Part shown: positions 9,768-19,389 of the stretch, one piece after another | How positions within the stretch are numbered: position 1 is the first letter of the stretch | Layout of the letters: every line of letters begins with the position of its first letter | NCBI RefSeq assembly: GCF_000732535.1 | Contig: NZ_APNK01000035.1 | Coordinates: 1-37,379, forward strand | Source: Salinisphaera hydrothermalis C41B8 | GTDB lineage: Bacteria > Pseudomonadota > Gammaproteobacteria > Nevskiales > Salinisphaeraceae | Direction: 5' to 3' | Length of the DNA: 37,379 bases | Translations under genes and position numbers: made by a program | Notes under the pieces: generated by a model | Database searches by the model: none | What the model saw: only the letters and a program-made list of their open reading frames with translations | Told to the model about the DNA's origin: nothing

Positions 9768-10886
9768 ATGCCGAAAACTCTGACCGACCAGGCCCACGCC
9801 GGAATTCACGGGCTGTCGCCCTATGTCCCCGGCAAGCCGATCGAGGACCTCAAGCGCGAGCTTGGCTTGACCTCGATCATCAAGCTGGCGTCGAACGAGA
9901 ACCCGCTCGGTACGGCACCGGCGGCTCTGGCTGCGCTCGCGAACTTCGACGGCGATCTGTATCGCTATCCCGATGGCAGCGGTTACGAAGTCAAGCAGAA
10001 GATCGCAGCCCGCCACGGCATGGCGACGGCGTGCATCACGCTGGGCAATGGCTCGGACGATATTCTCGAGCTCACCGGCCGCGTGTTTCTCGGCCCCGGC
10101 AAGAACGCCGTCGTTTCGCAGCATTCGTTCGCGGTCTATCCGATCGTCGCGCGCGGCGTCGGGGCCGAGGTCCGCGAGGTGCCGGCGCTGGCCGCCGATG
10201 CCGATATGCCGTACGGCCACGATCTGGACGCCATGCTGGCGGCCGTCGACGACGACACCGGCGTGGTGTTTATTGCCAACCCGAATAATCCCACCGGCAC
10301 GTGGGTGACGCCGGCGGCCCTCGAGGCTTTTCTCGATCGCGTGCCGTCGTCGACCGTCGTGGTGCTGGACCAGGCTTATATCGAGTATCAGACGGCCGAT
10401 GCGATCGTCGACGAAGCCGCGTGGTTGGCGCGTTACGACAATCTCGTGATTACGCGCACGTTCTCGAAGATCTTCGGCATGGCGGCGCTGCGCTTCGGCT
10501 ACGGCTTGAGCTCGGCGACAGTCGCCGATTTTCTCAACCGTATCCGCCAGCCCTTCAACGTCAATATGGTGGCGTTGCACTGTGCAGCCGCGGCGATCGA
10601 CGATCACGATTTCATCGCACGCTCGATTGAATCCAATAGCGGTCAGCGCGCGCGCCTGACGCAGGCGCTGGCCGAGCGCGGGCTGCCCAGCCTGCCAAGC
10701 CAGGCGAATTTCATCACCTTCGATACCGGCCGCGAAGGCCGCGCGGTCTACGACGCGCTGTTGCGCGAGGGGGTGATCGTGCGGCCGCTGGGCGGCTACG
10801 GCCTGCCGAGCCATCTGCGCGTGACGGTCGGCAGCGAGGCGGACAACGAGCGTTTCCTTGCCGCACTGGATCGCGTGCTCGGGTGA
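9768..10886 (+). CDS. hisC: Histidinol-phosphate / aromatic aminotransferase
   Basis: A 372-residue class II PLP aminotransferase. The Schiff-base lysine is K234 in TRTFSKIFGMAALRFGYG; NPNNPTG (171-177) and SNENP (42-46) are the substrate and cofactor segments. Its place between pheA and tyrA suggests it transaminates phenylpyruvate or 4-hydroxyphenylpyruvate, or imidazole-acetol phosphate, as HisC2 proteins do. Substrate choice cannot be read from sequence. ATG 9768 with GAGATAG upstream is preferred over ATG 9732, which would overlap pheA and add 12 non-conserved residues. The stop codon overlaps the tyrA start. Confidence 0.92.
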   Translation: MPKTLTDQAHAGIHGLSPYVPGKPIEDLKRELGLTSIIKLASNENPLGTAPAALAALANFDGDLYRYPDGSGYEVKQKIAARHGMATACITLGNGSDDILELTGRVFLGPGKNAVVSQHSFAVYPIVARGVGAEVREVPALAADADMPYGHDLDAMLAAVDDDTGVVFIANPNNPTGTWVTPAALEAFLDRVPSSTVVVLDQAYIEYQTADAIVDEAAWLARYDNLVITRTFSKIFGMAALRFGYGLSSATVADFLNRIRQPFNVNMVALHCAAAAIDDHDFIARSIESNSGQRARLTQALAERGLPSLPSQANFITFDTGREGRAVYDALLREGVIVRPLGGYGLPSHLRVTVGSEADNERFLAALDRVLG

Positions 10887-11791
10887 TGAATCCAACGCCG
10901 GTGTTGTCGGAGTTCGATCGCATCGCGATCGTCGGCCTGGGCCTGATCGGCGGCTCGGTCGCCCGCGGCCTGCGCGCGGCGGGCTATGCCGGGCATCTGG
11001 TGGGTGCGGTCACGTCGGATGCGGATGCGGCGCGGGCGGTTGCGCTCGAGCTGGTGGATACGTGCCACGCCGATATCGCCGCCGCCGTCGGCCCGGCCGA
11101 TCTGGTCGTGGTGGCCACGCCGCCCGCGGAGCTCGATGAGGTGCTTTCCGAAGTGGCCGGCGTTTGCCCGGCCCACGCCGTGATTACCGATACCGGCAGC
11201 AGCAAGACCAGCGTCGTCGAAGCCGCTGCGCGCGCGTTCGATGCGGCTGCCATGGCCCGCTTTGTGCCCGGGCATCCGATCGCGGGGACGGAGAACAGCG
11301 GCCTGGAGGCCGGTTTCGCCACGCTGTTCACCGCGCGCCGCGTGATCCTCACGCCGGATGAGACCACCGACCCCGCAGCGCTCGCGGCGGTAGAGGCCAT
11401 GTGGTCGGCCCTGGGCGCGCAGGTATCGCACATGACGGCAGCGCATCACGACGAGGTGCTGGCGGCGACCAGTCATCTGCCGCATGTGCTGGCGTATACG
11501 CTCGTCGATACCCTTGCCGCCATGGCCGAGCGGACCGAAATCTTTGCGTATGCGGCCGGCGGCTTTGCCGATTTCACGCGCATCGCCTCTAGCGATCCCG
11601 CGCTATGGCGCGATATCGTCAAGGCCAACCGTGGCCCGGTATTGCATACGCTCGACGCCTATATGGCGCAGCTTCAGGACGTGCGCAGCGCAATCGCCAG
11701 CGGCGACGACCATCATCTTCATGACATTTTCGAGCGCGCGAAGACCGCGCGCGACGGGTTCGTGTTACAGCGGGAGCAGAACGAGCGATGA
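10886..11791 (+). CDS. tyrA: Prephenate (or arogenate) dehydrogenase
   Basis: A 301-residue NAD(P)-dependent dehydrogenase for tyrosine synthesis. The Rossmann motif GLGLIGGS is at residues 17-24; DTGSSK and the catalytic His in HPIAGTENSG follow, then the all-helical C-terminal domain. The ATG at 10886 overlaps the hisC stop by one base (TGATG); a GTG three bases earlier is also possible. In Pseudomonas this domain is fused to AroA, whereas here two genes overlap by four bases. Choice of prephenate versus arogenate, and NAD versus NADP, is not decided by what I can see. Confidence 0.93.
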   Translation: MNPTPVLSEFDRIAIVGLGLIGGSVARGLRAAGYAGHLVGAVTSDADAARAVALELVDTCHADIAAAVGPADLVVVATPPAELDEVLSEVAGVCPAHAVITDTGSSKTSVVEAAARAFDAAAMARFVPGHPIAGTENSGLEAGFATLFTARRVILTPDETTDPAALAAVEAMWSALGAQVSHMTAAHHDEVLAATSHLPHVLAYTLVDTLAAMAERTEIFAYAAGGFADFTRIASSDPALWRDIVKANRGPVLHTLDAYMAQLQDVRSAIASGDDHHLHDIFERAKTARDGFVLQREQNER

Positions 11792-13113
11792 GCGGCAAGA
11801 GCTTTCATGTCCAGCCAGGCGGGGCTCTGGGCGGCGATATTCGTGTGCCCGGCGACAAGTCGATCTCGCATCGGGCCATCATGTTCGCCGCGCTCGCGGA
11901 CGGCACCACGCGTATTTCCGGTTTTCTCGAAAGCGCCGACTGTCTGGCGACGCTCAACGCCTTTGGCGCCATGGGGCTGTCGCATGAGCTCGATCAGGGC
12001 GCCCGCGTGATCACGGGCATGGGCATGCGCGGCCTGCGCGCGCCCGCGGCCCCGCTGGACCTGGGTAATTCCGGCACGTCGATGCGTCTGTTGTCGGGCA
12101 TTATGGCCGGCCAGGCATTCGACTCGGTGCTCACCGGCGATGCCAGCCTCTCACGCCGTCCGATGAAGCGCGTGATCGAGCCGCTGTGGCAGATGGGCGC
12201 GCACATCGAAGGCCGGGACGGCGACCGTGCGCCGCTTGCGATCACGGGCGGCGTCAAGCTCAACGCCATCGATTACACGCCGCCGGTGGCAAGCGCCCAG
12301 ATCAAATCCTGTGTGTTGCTCGCGGGGCTATATGCCGACGGCACGACCCGGGTCCACGAACCGGGCGTCAGCCGCGACCACACCGAGCGCATGCTCAGCG
12401 CCTTCGGCGTGACGGTCGAGCGCGACGGCGATACTGTCTCGGTGGCCGGCGGCCAGTCGCTGACGGCGACGGATGTCGCCGTGCCGGCCGATCTGTCGTC
12501 GGCGGCTTTCTTCATGGTCGGTGCCTCGATCGCGCCCGACAGCGATATCACGCTGCGCGGCGTTGGCATCAATGCCACGCGACGCGGCGTGATCGACGTG
12601 CTGCTGGCCATGGGCGCGGACATCACGCTGCTCGACGAGCGCGATCAGGCCGGCGAGCCCGTCGCCGATATTCGCGTGCGATCGGCGGAACTGCACGGCA
12701 TCGAGATCGGCGCCGACGAAGTCGAGCTGGCCATCGACGAGTGCCCGGCGTTGTTCGTGGCCGCGGCATGCGCGCGCGGCACGACCCGGGTCACCGGCGC
12801 CGGCGAACTGCGCGTCAAGGAATGCGATCGCATCGCGGTGATGGCGGAAGGGCTGGCGCGTCTCGGTGTCGAATGTCACGAGCTTGAGGACGGGATCGTG
12901 ATCGTCGGCCGGCCCGATGCGCCGAGTTTTTCCGGCGGGTCGATCGCCAGTCACGAGGATCATCGAATCGCCATGTCGTTCGCCATGGCAGCGTTGCGCG
13001 CCTCTGGCCCCGTGATCATCGACGACTGCGATTATGTCGATACCTCGTTTCCCGGCTTCGTCGAACTGGCCGCGCAGGCCGGGCTCGGTATCCAGGCCAG
13101 GGCCACCGAATGA
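11788..13113 (+). CDS. aroA: 3-phosphoshikimate 1-carboxyvinyltransferase (EPSP synthase), class II type
   Basis: A 441-residue enzyme joining shikimate 3-phosphate and PEP in the shikimate pathway. GDKSISHR (22-29) and GNSGTSMR (93-100) bind substrate; ELRVKECDR and EDHRIAMS lie in the second domain. All four motifs used to define class II EPSP synthases are present: RDHTE (196-200), GDKS (22-25), SAQIK (169-173) and NATR (262-265). The glycine in GNSGT is kept, whereas the glyphosate-tolerant CP4 enzyme has alanine there. It overlaps tyrA and cmk by four bases (ATGA) on each side, so translation is probably coupled. Confidence 0.96.
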   Translation: MSGKSFHVQPGGALGGDIRVPGDKSISHRAIMFAALADGTTRISGFLESADCLATLNAFGAMGLSHELDQGARVITGMGMRGLRAPAAPLDLGNSGTSMRLLSGIMAGQAFDSVLTGDASLSRRPMKRVIEPLWQMGAHIEGRDGDRAPLAITGGVKLNAIDYTPPVASAQIKSCVLLAGLYADGTTRVHEPGVSRDHTERMLSAFGVTVERDGDTVSVAGGQSLTATDVAVPADLSSAAFFMVGASIAPDSDITLRGVGINATRRGVIDVLLAMGADITLLDERDQAGEPVADIRVRSAELHGIEIGADEVELAIDECPALFVAAACARGTTRVTGAGELRVKECDRIAVMAEGLARLGVECHELEDGIVIVGRPDAPSFSGGSIASHEDHRIAMSFAMAALRASGPVIIDDCDYVDTSFPGFVELAAQAGLGIQARATE

Positions 13114-13808
13114 GTACCGCGGCACCTGTGATTACGCTGGACGGGCCCGGTGGTGCCGGCAAGGGCACGCTGGCTTCAGAACTCGCACGCGGCCTTGGTT
13201 GGTGGCTGCTCGACAGCGGCGCGCTGTACCGGCTCGTCGGTCTTTCGGCGCTGCGCGAGGGGCTCGATCCGGACCGCGCCGAGGATCGGGAGCGCGCTGT
13301 CGCCATCGCCCAGGCGCTGCCGGTTCATTTCGTCCCGGATAAAGGGGCGGGGCAGCGCGTCGAGCTGGCCGGCGAGGATGTCACCGACGCGATCCGTGCC
13401 GACGCCGTCTCGGAAGCCGCATCGCGCTGGGCTGCGTTGCCGCCGATTCGCGAGGCTTTGTTGTCCCGCCAGCGCGATTTCGTTGCGCTGCCGGGCTTGA
13501 TCGCGGACGGGCGCGATATGGGCACGGTGATTTTCCCGGACGCCGATCTCAAGCTCTATATCACGGCCTCGGCCGAGGAGCGAGCCCGGCGTCGTTATGC
13601 GCAGTTGTCCGAAAAAGGTGTTGCTGCTAACCTTGAGTGGATATATCGTGAAATTGTGGAACGTGATGAGCGCGATGCGTCGCGTGATGCCGCTCCGCTG
13701 AAGCCGGCCGTCGATGCACATGTAATCGACACCACCGGCGATGATGTCGCCGCCTCGCTGGACAAGATCCACAATCTGGTGGCGGCCAAGGGCTGGCGCA
13801 TCAACTGA
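13110..13808 (+). CDS. cmk: Cytidylate kinase
   Basis: A 232-residue (d)CMP kinase that phosphorylates CMP and dCMP with ATP. The P-loop GPGGAGKGT is at residues 12-20; DGRDMGTVIFPDADLK and EERARRR form the core and LID arginine segments. It shares ATGA with aroA and precedes rpsA as in E. coli. Towards the 3' end (about 13615-13670) the codons become more AT-rich than in the neighbours, but the family pattern (REIVERDERDASR) is intact. Confidence 0.96.
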   Translation: MSTAAPVITLDGPGGAGKGTLASELARGLGWWLLDSGALYRLVGLSALREGLDPDRAEDRERAVAIAQALPVHFVPDKGAGQRVELAGEDVTDAIRADAVSEAASRWAALPPIREALLSRQRDFVALPGLIADGRDMGTVIFPDADLKLYITASAEERARRRYAQLSEKGVAANLEWIYREIVERDERDASRDAAPLKPAVDAHVIDTTGDDVAASLDKIHNLVAAKGWRIN

Positions 13809-13919
13809 TCGCCGGTCTTGTATAGGGTCCGTTCGTGGTGCAATGCCGCGGGCGGTGTTTTTGTCTTTATCAACAACGGATGGCGTCGACAGCTGGACGC
13901 CGCAGGATTTTCCCCACTC

Positions 13920-15599
13920 ATGTCTGAAAGTTTCGCCGAACTATTCGAGCAAAGTCTGCAGGGTCGCACCATGCAGCCCGGTTCCCTCATCAATGCCGAG
14001 GTGCTGGAAGTAAAGAACGATGTCGTGATCGTCGATGCGGGCCTCAAGTCCGAAGGCGTGATCCCGATCGATGAATTCTACGACGAGAACGGCGAACTGA
14101 CCGTTGGCGAAGGCGACAAGGTCGAAGTCGCGCTGGAAGCCGTCGAAGACGGTTTCGGCGCCACGCGTCTGTCGAAGGAAAAGGCCCAGCGCATCCGCAC
14201 CTGGGACTTCCTTACCGAAGCCTACGAAAACGGCGAATCCGTCGTCGGTCATATTTCGGGCAAGGTCAAGGGCGGTTACACCGTCGACGTGGGCAACATC
14301 CGTGCGTTCCTGCCTGGCTCGCTGGTCGACGTCCGTCCGGTGCGCGACACGACGTACCTCGAGGGCAAGCCGCTCGAGTTCCGTGTCATCAAGCTCGATC
14401 GTCTGCGCAACAACGTGGTCGTTTCGCGTCGCGACGTGCTCAAGGAAGAGTACAGCGAAGAGCGCAAGCAGCTGCTCGACACGCTGCAGGAAGGCATTGT
14501 CCTCAAGGGCATCGTCAAGAACCTGGTCGACTACGGCGCGTTCGTGGACCTGGGCGGCATCGACGGCTTGCTGCACATCACCGACATGTCCTGGAAGCGG
14601 ATCAAGGATCCGTCGGACGTCGTTTCGGTGGGCGAGGAAGTCGAAGTCAAGGTGCTCAAGTTCGATCGCGAGCGCACCCGTGTCTCGCTCGGCCTGAAGC
14701 AGCTGGGTGACGATCCGTGGGTCGATATCGCCCGTCGCTATCCCGAGCACACCCGTCTGTTCGGCAACGTCACCAACATCACCGACTACGGTGCCTTCGT
14801 CGAGATCGAGGAAGGCGTGGAAGGTCTGGTGCACGTGTCCGAAATGGACTGGACCAACAAGAACGTCAACCCGAACCAGGTGGTCTCGGTCGGTGACGAG
14901 GTCGAGGTCATGGTGCTTGAGATCGACGAAGAACGTCGTCGTATCTCGCTGGGCATGAAACAGTGCCAGTCGAACCCGTGGGAAGATTTCGCCGCGCAGC
15001 ATGCGCGCAACGACGTCGTCTCCGGCCAGATCAAGTCGATCACCGACTTCGGCATCTTCGTGGGCCTGCCGGGCAACATCGACGGTTTGGTGCATCTGTC
15101 GGACCTGTCGTGGAACGAGCCGGGCGAGGAAGTCGTCCGCAACTATTCCAAGGGCGACGAGGTCGAGGCCGTGGTGCTGGCCATCGATGCCGACCGCGAG
15201 CGCATCTCGCTGGGTATCAAGCAGCTGGCGCAGGACCCGATGGGTTCGTTCGTGGCCGATCACCCGAAGGGCAGTATCGTCTCCGGCACGATCGCTTCGG
15301 TCGACGCGCGCGGCGCGACGGTCGATCTGGGCAACGATGTCACCGGTTACATCCGCGCGTCGGATATTTCCCGCGAGCGCGTCGAGGATGCGCGTAGCGT
15401 GCTGTCCGAGGGCGAAGCGGTCGAAGCGCGCTTTGTCGGCGTGGACCGTCGCAACCGCTCCATCAGCCTGTCGATTCGTGCCAAGGAAGAAAAGGACGAG
15501 CAGCAGGCGATGCGCGATTACGCGGATACCGATGCCTCGACCGGCACGACCAGCCTTGGCGATCTCCTGAAGGAGCAGATGGCCGACCGCGACAACTAG
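13920..15599 (+). CDS. rpsA: 30S ribosomal protein S1
   Basis: A 559-residue protein (E. coli 557) with six S1 OB-fold repeats, which binds mRNA and brings it to the 30S subunit. Repeats 3-5 are the clearest, each with a DYGAFV/DFGIFV...GLVH pattern followed by LG-K near the repeat end. The N-terminal [10 protein letters not shown] is typical and fixes the start at ATG 13920. An in-frame ATG 34 codons upstream leads into unrelated residues. The Shine-Dalgarno is poor and far (AGGA about 12 bases before ATG), as is usual for rpsA, which is translationally autoregulated in E. coli. Confidence 0.97.
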   Translation: MSESFAELFEQSLQGRTMQPGSLINAEVLEVKNDVVIVDAGLKSEGVIPIDEFYDENGELTVGEGDKVEVALEAVEDGFGATRLSKEKAQRIRTWDFLTEAYENGESVVGHISGKVKGGYTVDVGNIRAFLPGSLVDVRPVRDTTYLEGKPLEFRVIKLDRLRNNVVVSRRDVLKEEYSEERKQLLDTLQEGIVLKGIVKNLVDYGAFVDLGGIDGLLHITDMSWKRIKDPSDVVSVGEEVEVKVLKFDRERTRVSLGLKQLGDDPWVDIARRYPEHTRLFGNVTNITDYGAFVEIEEGVEGLVHVSEMDWTNKNVNPNQVVSVGDEVEVMVLEIDEERRRISLGMKQCQSNPWEDFAAQHARNDVVSGQIKSITDFGIFVGLPGNIDGLVHLSDLSWNEPGEEVVRNYSKGDEVEAVVLAIDADRERISLGIKQLAQDPMGSFVADHPKGSIVSGTIASVDARGATVDLGNDVTGYIRASDISRERVEDARSVLSEGEAVEARFVGVDRRNRSISLSIRAKEEKDEQQAMRDYADTDASTGTTSLGDLLKEQMADRDN

Positions 15600-15615
15600 A
15601 CACGCCAAGGCCTTT

Positions 15616-15668
15616 CATACGAACCCGCGTCGCGGTGCCCCGAGGGGCGCCCACGCGGGTTTCGTATG
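15616..15668 (+). terminator. Large hairpin after rpsA
   Basis: An inverted repeat (15616-15630 with 15653-15668, arms CATACGAACCCGCGT and its near-complement with one bulged base) encloses a smaller GC hairpin. It is the first of two consecutive structures after rpsA. It has no T-tract of its own. Confidence 0.6.
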
Positions 15669-15690
15669 TCCGGCGGAAGTGTCTGGATCA

Positions 15691-15730
15691 AAAAAAGAAC
15701 ACGGGGTGCTTGCGTGCGCCCCGTGTTTTA
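15691..15730 (+). terminator. Intrinsic terminator between rpsA and ihfB
   Basis: A 12-bp stem (15698-15709 with 15716-15727, one G-T pair) closes a 6-base loop, preceded by six A and followed by TTTT. It can work in both directions. It separates rpsA from ihfB, so ihfB probably has its own promoter in 15731-15857. TTAAAG (15738-15743) and TAACAC (15761-15766) with 17-bp spacing are weak candidates. Confidence 0.85.
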
Positions 15731-15857
15731 CATAGCCTTAAAGTGTTGCTGCAAGACACTTAACACTGCGGGGCACCCGCGGCAGAGCGGCAACTTGTGG
15801 GGCGGGCCGCGTTGGCGGCACGTTATTGGGGGACGGCGTTTCTAGGGAGAGCGCTGG

Positions 15858-16145
15858 ATGACTAAATCCGAGTTGATCGAACGTCTGGTGGATCGCCAGG
15901 CGCACATGACCCAACGCGATGTGGAACTGGCGGTCAAGCTGTTGCTTGATAACGTCATCAGTGAGTTGGCCGACGGCGGTCGCGTGGAAATTCGCGGCTT
16001 CGGCAGTTTCTCGGTCCATCATCGACCGGCACGACGCGGCCGCAACCCCAAGACCGGGGAAGCGGTGGATATTCCGCGCAAATTCGTGCCGCATTTCAAG
16101 CCGGGCAAGGAGTTGCGAGAGCGCGTGAACAATCACGGCTCGTAA
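15858..16145 (+). CDS. ihfB: Integration host factor subunit beta
   Basis: A 95-residue DNABII protein that forms IHF with IhfA and bends DNA sharply. The KSELIERL start, the [21 protein letters not shown] strand region and the [12 protein letters not shown] arm tip (the proline that intercalates into DNA) are clear. The preceding GGGAGAG gives a good ribosome site. The location after rpsA matches E. coli and Pseudomonas. Confidence 0.96.
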   Translation: MTKSELIERLVDRQAHMTQRDVELAVKLLLDNVISELADGGRVEIRGFGSFSVHHRPARRGRNPKTGEAVDIPRKFVPHFKPGKELRERVNNHGS

Positions 16146-16172
16146 CGAATTGGCGGCACGGTTCCTCGCCGA

Positions 16173-16201
16173 TGGTCAACCTGGCATGCGCTCGCTAGAC
16201 T
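16173..16201 (+). promoter_or_regulatory. Possible promoter for lapA-lapB
   Basis: TGGTCA (16173-16178) and TAGACT (16196-16201) with 17-bp spacing resemble a sigma70 promoter. They are followed by a small GGTCGC/GCGACC hairpin at about 16212-16229 before the lapA ribosome site. Weak evidence. Confidence 0.3.
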
Positions 16202-16257
16202 AGGCCTGCTAGGTCGCCTTCGAGCGACCGCGCGCGTCGACCCGAACGAGGAATCTC

Positions 16258-16548
16258 ATGCTGCGTCTCATCCGAAATCTGATCGTCATTCTTGCCGTAT
16301 TCATCGGCCTGGCCTTCGGATTCTTCAATTACGGTGCCACACCGGTCGATCTGCTGTGGACCAAGACTGAGGCGCCGCTGTCCGTGCTGTTGGGTCTGTC
16401 TTTCCTGCTGGGCCTGATCATCGCGTTCGTATTGTGCGGCCTGCGTATGGCCAGGCTACGAGCCCGGTTGTCCAGCACGCGGCGACAGCTCAAGGACGCA
16501 GAAGCGGAAATCTCGAATCTGCGGAGCATGCCTATCCACGATGCTTGA
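16258..16548 (+). CDS. lapA: LapA-domain inner-membrane protein
   Basis: A 96-residue small membrane protein of the LapA (DUF1049) family. Two membrane segments are visible, at about residues 5-24 and 41-62, followed by a basic coiled-coil cytoplasmic tail (RARLSSTRRQLKDAEAEISNL). In E. coli LapA works next to LapB in control of lipopolysaccharide synthesis. AGGAA lies about 8 bases before the ATG. The 3' end overlaps lapB by eight bases, so the two are co-translated. Confidence 0.93.
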   Translation: MLRLIRNLIVILAVFIGLAFGFFNYGATPVDLLWTKTEAPLSVLLGLSFLLGLIIAFVLCGLRMARLRARLSSTRRQLKDAEAEISNLRSMPIHDA

Positions 16549-17728
16549 TAGCCTTCTCGCGCTGCTCGTCCTGCTGCCGGCTGCGGCCGGCTCGGGATGG
16601 TGGGCGCGAGGGCGGTCAGAGCGCCGTCGGCGGGCCGAGTACGGGCGCAAGCCTTCGCCGGTCCATGCGGATTATCTTCGCGGCATTCGCTATCTCGTCA
16701 ACGAAGAGGCCGACCGCGCAATCGAGACGTTCATTCGGGTACTGGACGTCGACGACGAGACCGCCGAGACGCATCTAGCTCTCGGCAATCTTTTTCGGCG
16801 CCAGGGCGATATCGATCGCGCGTTGCGGCTGCACCAGAATCTCGTCGCCCGCCCGAACCTGGCATCCACGCATCGCAATCAGGCGCGCTATGAACTCGCC
16901 TGCGATTATCTCAAGGCCGGCGTGCTTGATCGGGCCGAGGGTTTGTTCGTCGAACTGCTCGATCAACAGGAATTCGCCGAACGCTGCCTCAATGGCCTGA
17001 TCGCCATCCACGAAAAAGTGCGCGACTGGGATCAGGCGATTGTCGCGACCCAGCATCTGGAGCGCGTGCGTGGCGCGTCGTTACGCCCGATTGTCGCGCA
17101 GTATTATTGCGAATTGGCCGAGCAGTCGGCCGCTGAGGGCGACGACGACAAGGCGGCCCGACACCTCAAGGCGGCGCGCCAGGCGTATCGTGAATGCGCT
17201 CGCATCAGCTTGATTGCAGGCCGGGTCGCCGAGCGCAACCGCGAGTACCGCAGCGCGATCCGCGCCTATCGCGAGGTGCTCGCGCAGGACGTGGCGTTTG
17301 CGACCGAGATCCTCGAGCCCATGCGTCGTTGTTTCGACGCGAGCGACGACGCGATCGGTTACGTCGATTTCCTGCAGGCCTTCATGGTCGAGGTAGACGG
17401 CGCGGCGGGGCACGTGGCGTATGCCAGACATCTGCAGCGGGTCGGGCGACTCGATGAGGCGATCGCACATCTGTCGCGCTATCTGCAGTCGGAGGCGAGC
17501 TGGATCGGCTTCTATCACTTGCTGGAGCTCGCCTCGGCGGATCCGCGCAGCAGCCTGACCGGCCCGCTCGATAGCCTGCGCCAGTCGCTCGCGCGCATTA
17601 TCGACCAGGAACCGACCTATCGCTGCGGCCATTGCGGCTTTTCCAGTCGCTATCTGCACTGGCAGTGCCCGAGCTGCCGACAATGGAACACGATGGTGCC
17701 GCGGCGGGATATCCGGCCGGGCGAATGA
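16541..17728 (+). CDS. lapB: Lipopolysaccharide assembly protein LapB (YciM)
   Basis: A 395-residue inner-membrane-anchored TPR protein. In E. coli it presents LpxC to FtsH for degradation and so limits LPS synthesis. One N-terminal membrane helix (about residues 2-20) is followed by repeated TPR helices (for example AIETFIRVLDVDDETAETHLALGNLFRRQG) and a C-terminal rubredoxin-like metal knuckle with C362, C365, C376 and C379. All functional parts are present at normal length (E. coli 389). It is convergent with bepA, and a dispersed repeat lies in the gap. Confidence 0.95.
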   Translation: MLDSLLALLVLLPAAAGSGWWARGRSERRRRAEYGRKPSPVHADYLRGIRYLVNEEADRAIETFIRVLDVDDETAETHLALGNLFRRQGDIDRALRLHQNLVARPNLASTHRNQARYELACDYLKAGVLDRAEGLFVELLDQQEFAERCLNGLIAIHEKVRDWDQAIVATQHLERVRGASLRPIVAQYYCELAEQSAAEGDDDKAARHLKAARQAYRECARISLIAGRVAERNREYRSAIRAYREVLAQDVAFATEILEPMRRCFDASDDAIGYVDFLQAFMVEVDGAAGHVAYARHLQRVGRLDEAIAHLSRYLQSEASWIGFYHLLELASADPRSSLTGPLDSLRQSLARIIDQEPTYRCGHCGFSSRYLHWQCPSCRQWNTMVPRRDIRPGE

Positions 17729-17778
17729 GTTCGCGCGGCGCGACAGGTGGCGCTGCGGCTTTTGCTGACGCAGGACGA

Positions 17779-17849
17779 TCGGCCGCGCCTGGCCGGGTAC
17801 ACGCTAAGACCAGCGCAGACCCCGCCATCCTATTGGAATAGGCTCTTAG
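17779..17849 (-). repeat. Dispersed repeat, copy 1 (one end only)
   Basis: 17779-17848 is 66/70 identical, without gaps, to 36886-36955, the right end of the 269-bp inverted-end element near the photolyase gene. Only this end is present here; the matching left inverted end is not found in 17729-17778. It lies between the convergent genes lapB and bepA. Confidence 0.8.
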
Positions 17850-17877
17850 CCACGCGCGGGGGCGGTAGCCCCAAGGG

Positions 17878-19389
17878 CTAGTAGTCGTTGCCCTGGGCCA
17901 CGCCGCGGCGACATTGGGCCTGCGACCAGGCGCGGTGGCAGGCGGTGACCATCTGATCGCGCAGCGCGCGCAGGCGCGAGCGGTCGTAAGCACTCAGTTT
18001 GGCGGTCTGCAGGGCCGTGCGCAGTTGGTTGATGGCCTGCGGATAGTCGTCGAGCATCGCGAAATAGCGCGCCTGCCGATAATACGCTTCACCCAGATTG
18101 TTCTGTTGGCCGGCGCCGCGTGCCAGCAGTTGCTGGGCGGCCGGATAGGTGTCGAGCACGTCGGGCTGGGACAACAGATAATTGCGCATGGCGGCCGGTT
18201 TGTTTTCGTCCTCGAGATTTTGCGCATAGCGCAGTTTCAGCGCGCCGCTGTGCGGGAACTGTTTGAGGGCGGCCGATAGGATGGTGTCCGCGCGGGCGTT
18301 GTCGCCGGCCCGGGCCAGCACGTCGGCGAGCCCCATATGCCAGGCCAGGATATCGGGGTGGGCCTTGAGACCGGCCTGCATCAGGGCGATGGCGTGCTTG
18401 TCCTGGCTCAGCCGGCTGAGGGCGAGCGCGTAGCCGTAATTATCCGCGGGGATCGGGTGATCGCCCTGCAGCTTGCCCCGGAAATAATCCCGGACGTCGT
18501 CGGCGCTTTGCGCCTCGAGTATGCGCGCACGGGCCCGCATGTACGGGTACTCCGGGTTGGTGTGTACCTTGACGTTCGGATAATCGGCGGCGCGTGCATT
18601 GGCTTCCGCGATACGTGTCGAGGTCACCGGATGGCTGAGCAGAATCTGGGGGGGCTGTTGCCCGTACAGGTCGCTCTGGCGTTCGAGCGTGCCGAAAAAG
18701 CGCGCCATGGCATGCGGGTCGTAGCCCGACCGTGCCAGGTCGCGGATGCCCACACGGTCCGCTTCGAACTCGTTGGCCCGGGTATAGCTGAGTTGTTGCA
18801 TGCCCAGATGCGACATGCCGCCGAGAATGGCCGCCGTTGCCGCGTCACCGCCGCCGCCGGCCTGCGCACCGGCGATCGCAGCCACGATCGCGGTGGCCAG
18901 TGTGGCGATGGTATCGCCGCGGCTTTCTACCATTTGACGGGCGATGTGGCGCTGCGTGACGTGAGCGATTTCATGCGCCATGACGCTGGCGAGCTCGCTT
19001 TCCGACTTGGTCGCGGTGATCAGTCCGGAGTTGACGCCGATATAGCCGCCGGGCAGGGCGAAGGCGTTGATCTCGTCGGTATCGATGACGTAGAAATGAA
19101 AATCCTTCGCCGGCCGGTCGGTGTGGCTGGCCAGCCGCCGTCCGACGCTGTTGAGGTATTCCGACAGCTCCGGGTCTTCGATGATCTGGTTCTGGCTGCG
19201 CAGTTGCGCGACGACCTGCGCGCCGAGGCGTTTTTCCTCGGTCGGTGTCATGGCCGTATCGGCCGGCTGACCCAGGTCAGGCAGGTTGTAGTCGCCATCG
19301 CTGTCGCCCGCGGCGCCGGCCGGTCCGGCAACGGCGCTCGTGCTGGCCAGCAGGATCATGCCGGCGATCGCGGCCCTGGATATGCGCAT
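17878..19389 (-). CDS. bepA: Beta-barrel assembly-enhancing protease BepA (M48 + TPR)
   Basis: A 503-residue periplasmic metalloprotease/chaperone that helps LptD and other outer-membrane proteins assemble. The N-terminal signal peptide (MRISRAAIAGMILLASTSAVAG) fixes the start at 19389. The zinc motif HEIAH is H139-H143 with the third ligand E207 in NEFEAD. H253 in LSHPVTSTR matches E. coli His-246, which gates the active site. The C-terminal half is TPR-like helices. It diverges from the PerM-type permease, the same pair as in E. coli. A few residues at the end (RRGVAQGNDY) are not conserved. Confidence 0.94.
   Translation of the reverse strand: MRISRAAIAGMILLASTSAVAGPAGAAGDSDGDYNLPDLGQPADTAMTPTEEKRLGAQVVAQLRSQNQIIEDPELSEYLNSVGRRLASHTDRPAKDFHFYVIDTDEINAFALPGGYIGVNSGLITATKSESELASVMAHEIAHVTQRHIARQMVESRGDTIATLATAIVAAIAGAQAGGGGDAATAAILGGMSHLGMQQLSYTRANEFEADRVGIRDLARSGYDPHAMARFFGTLERQSDLYGQQPPQILLSHPVTSTRIAEANARAADYPNVKVHTNPEYPYMRARARILEAQSADDVRDYFRGKLQGDHPIPADNYGYALALSRLSQDKHAIALMQAGLKAHPDILAWHMGLADVLARAGDNARADTILSAALKQFPHSGALKLRYAQNLEDENKPAAMRNYLLSQPDVLDTYPAAQQLLARGAGQQNNLGEAYYRQARYFAMLDDYPQAINQLRTALQTAKLSAYDRSRLRALRDQMVTACHRAWSQAQCRRGVAQGNDY

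Noticed and set aside
17861-17871. GGCGGTAGCCC resembling the RfaH ops element
   Set aside because: It lacks the conserved T near the end, and no long operon follows on that strand. bepA is convergent here.
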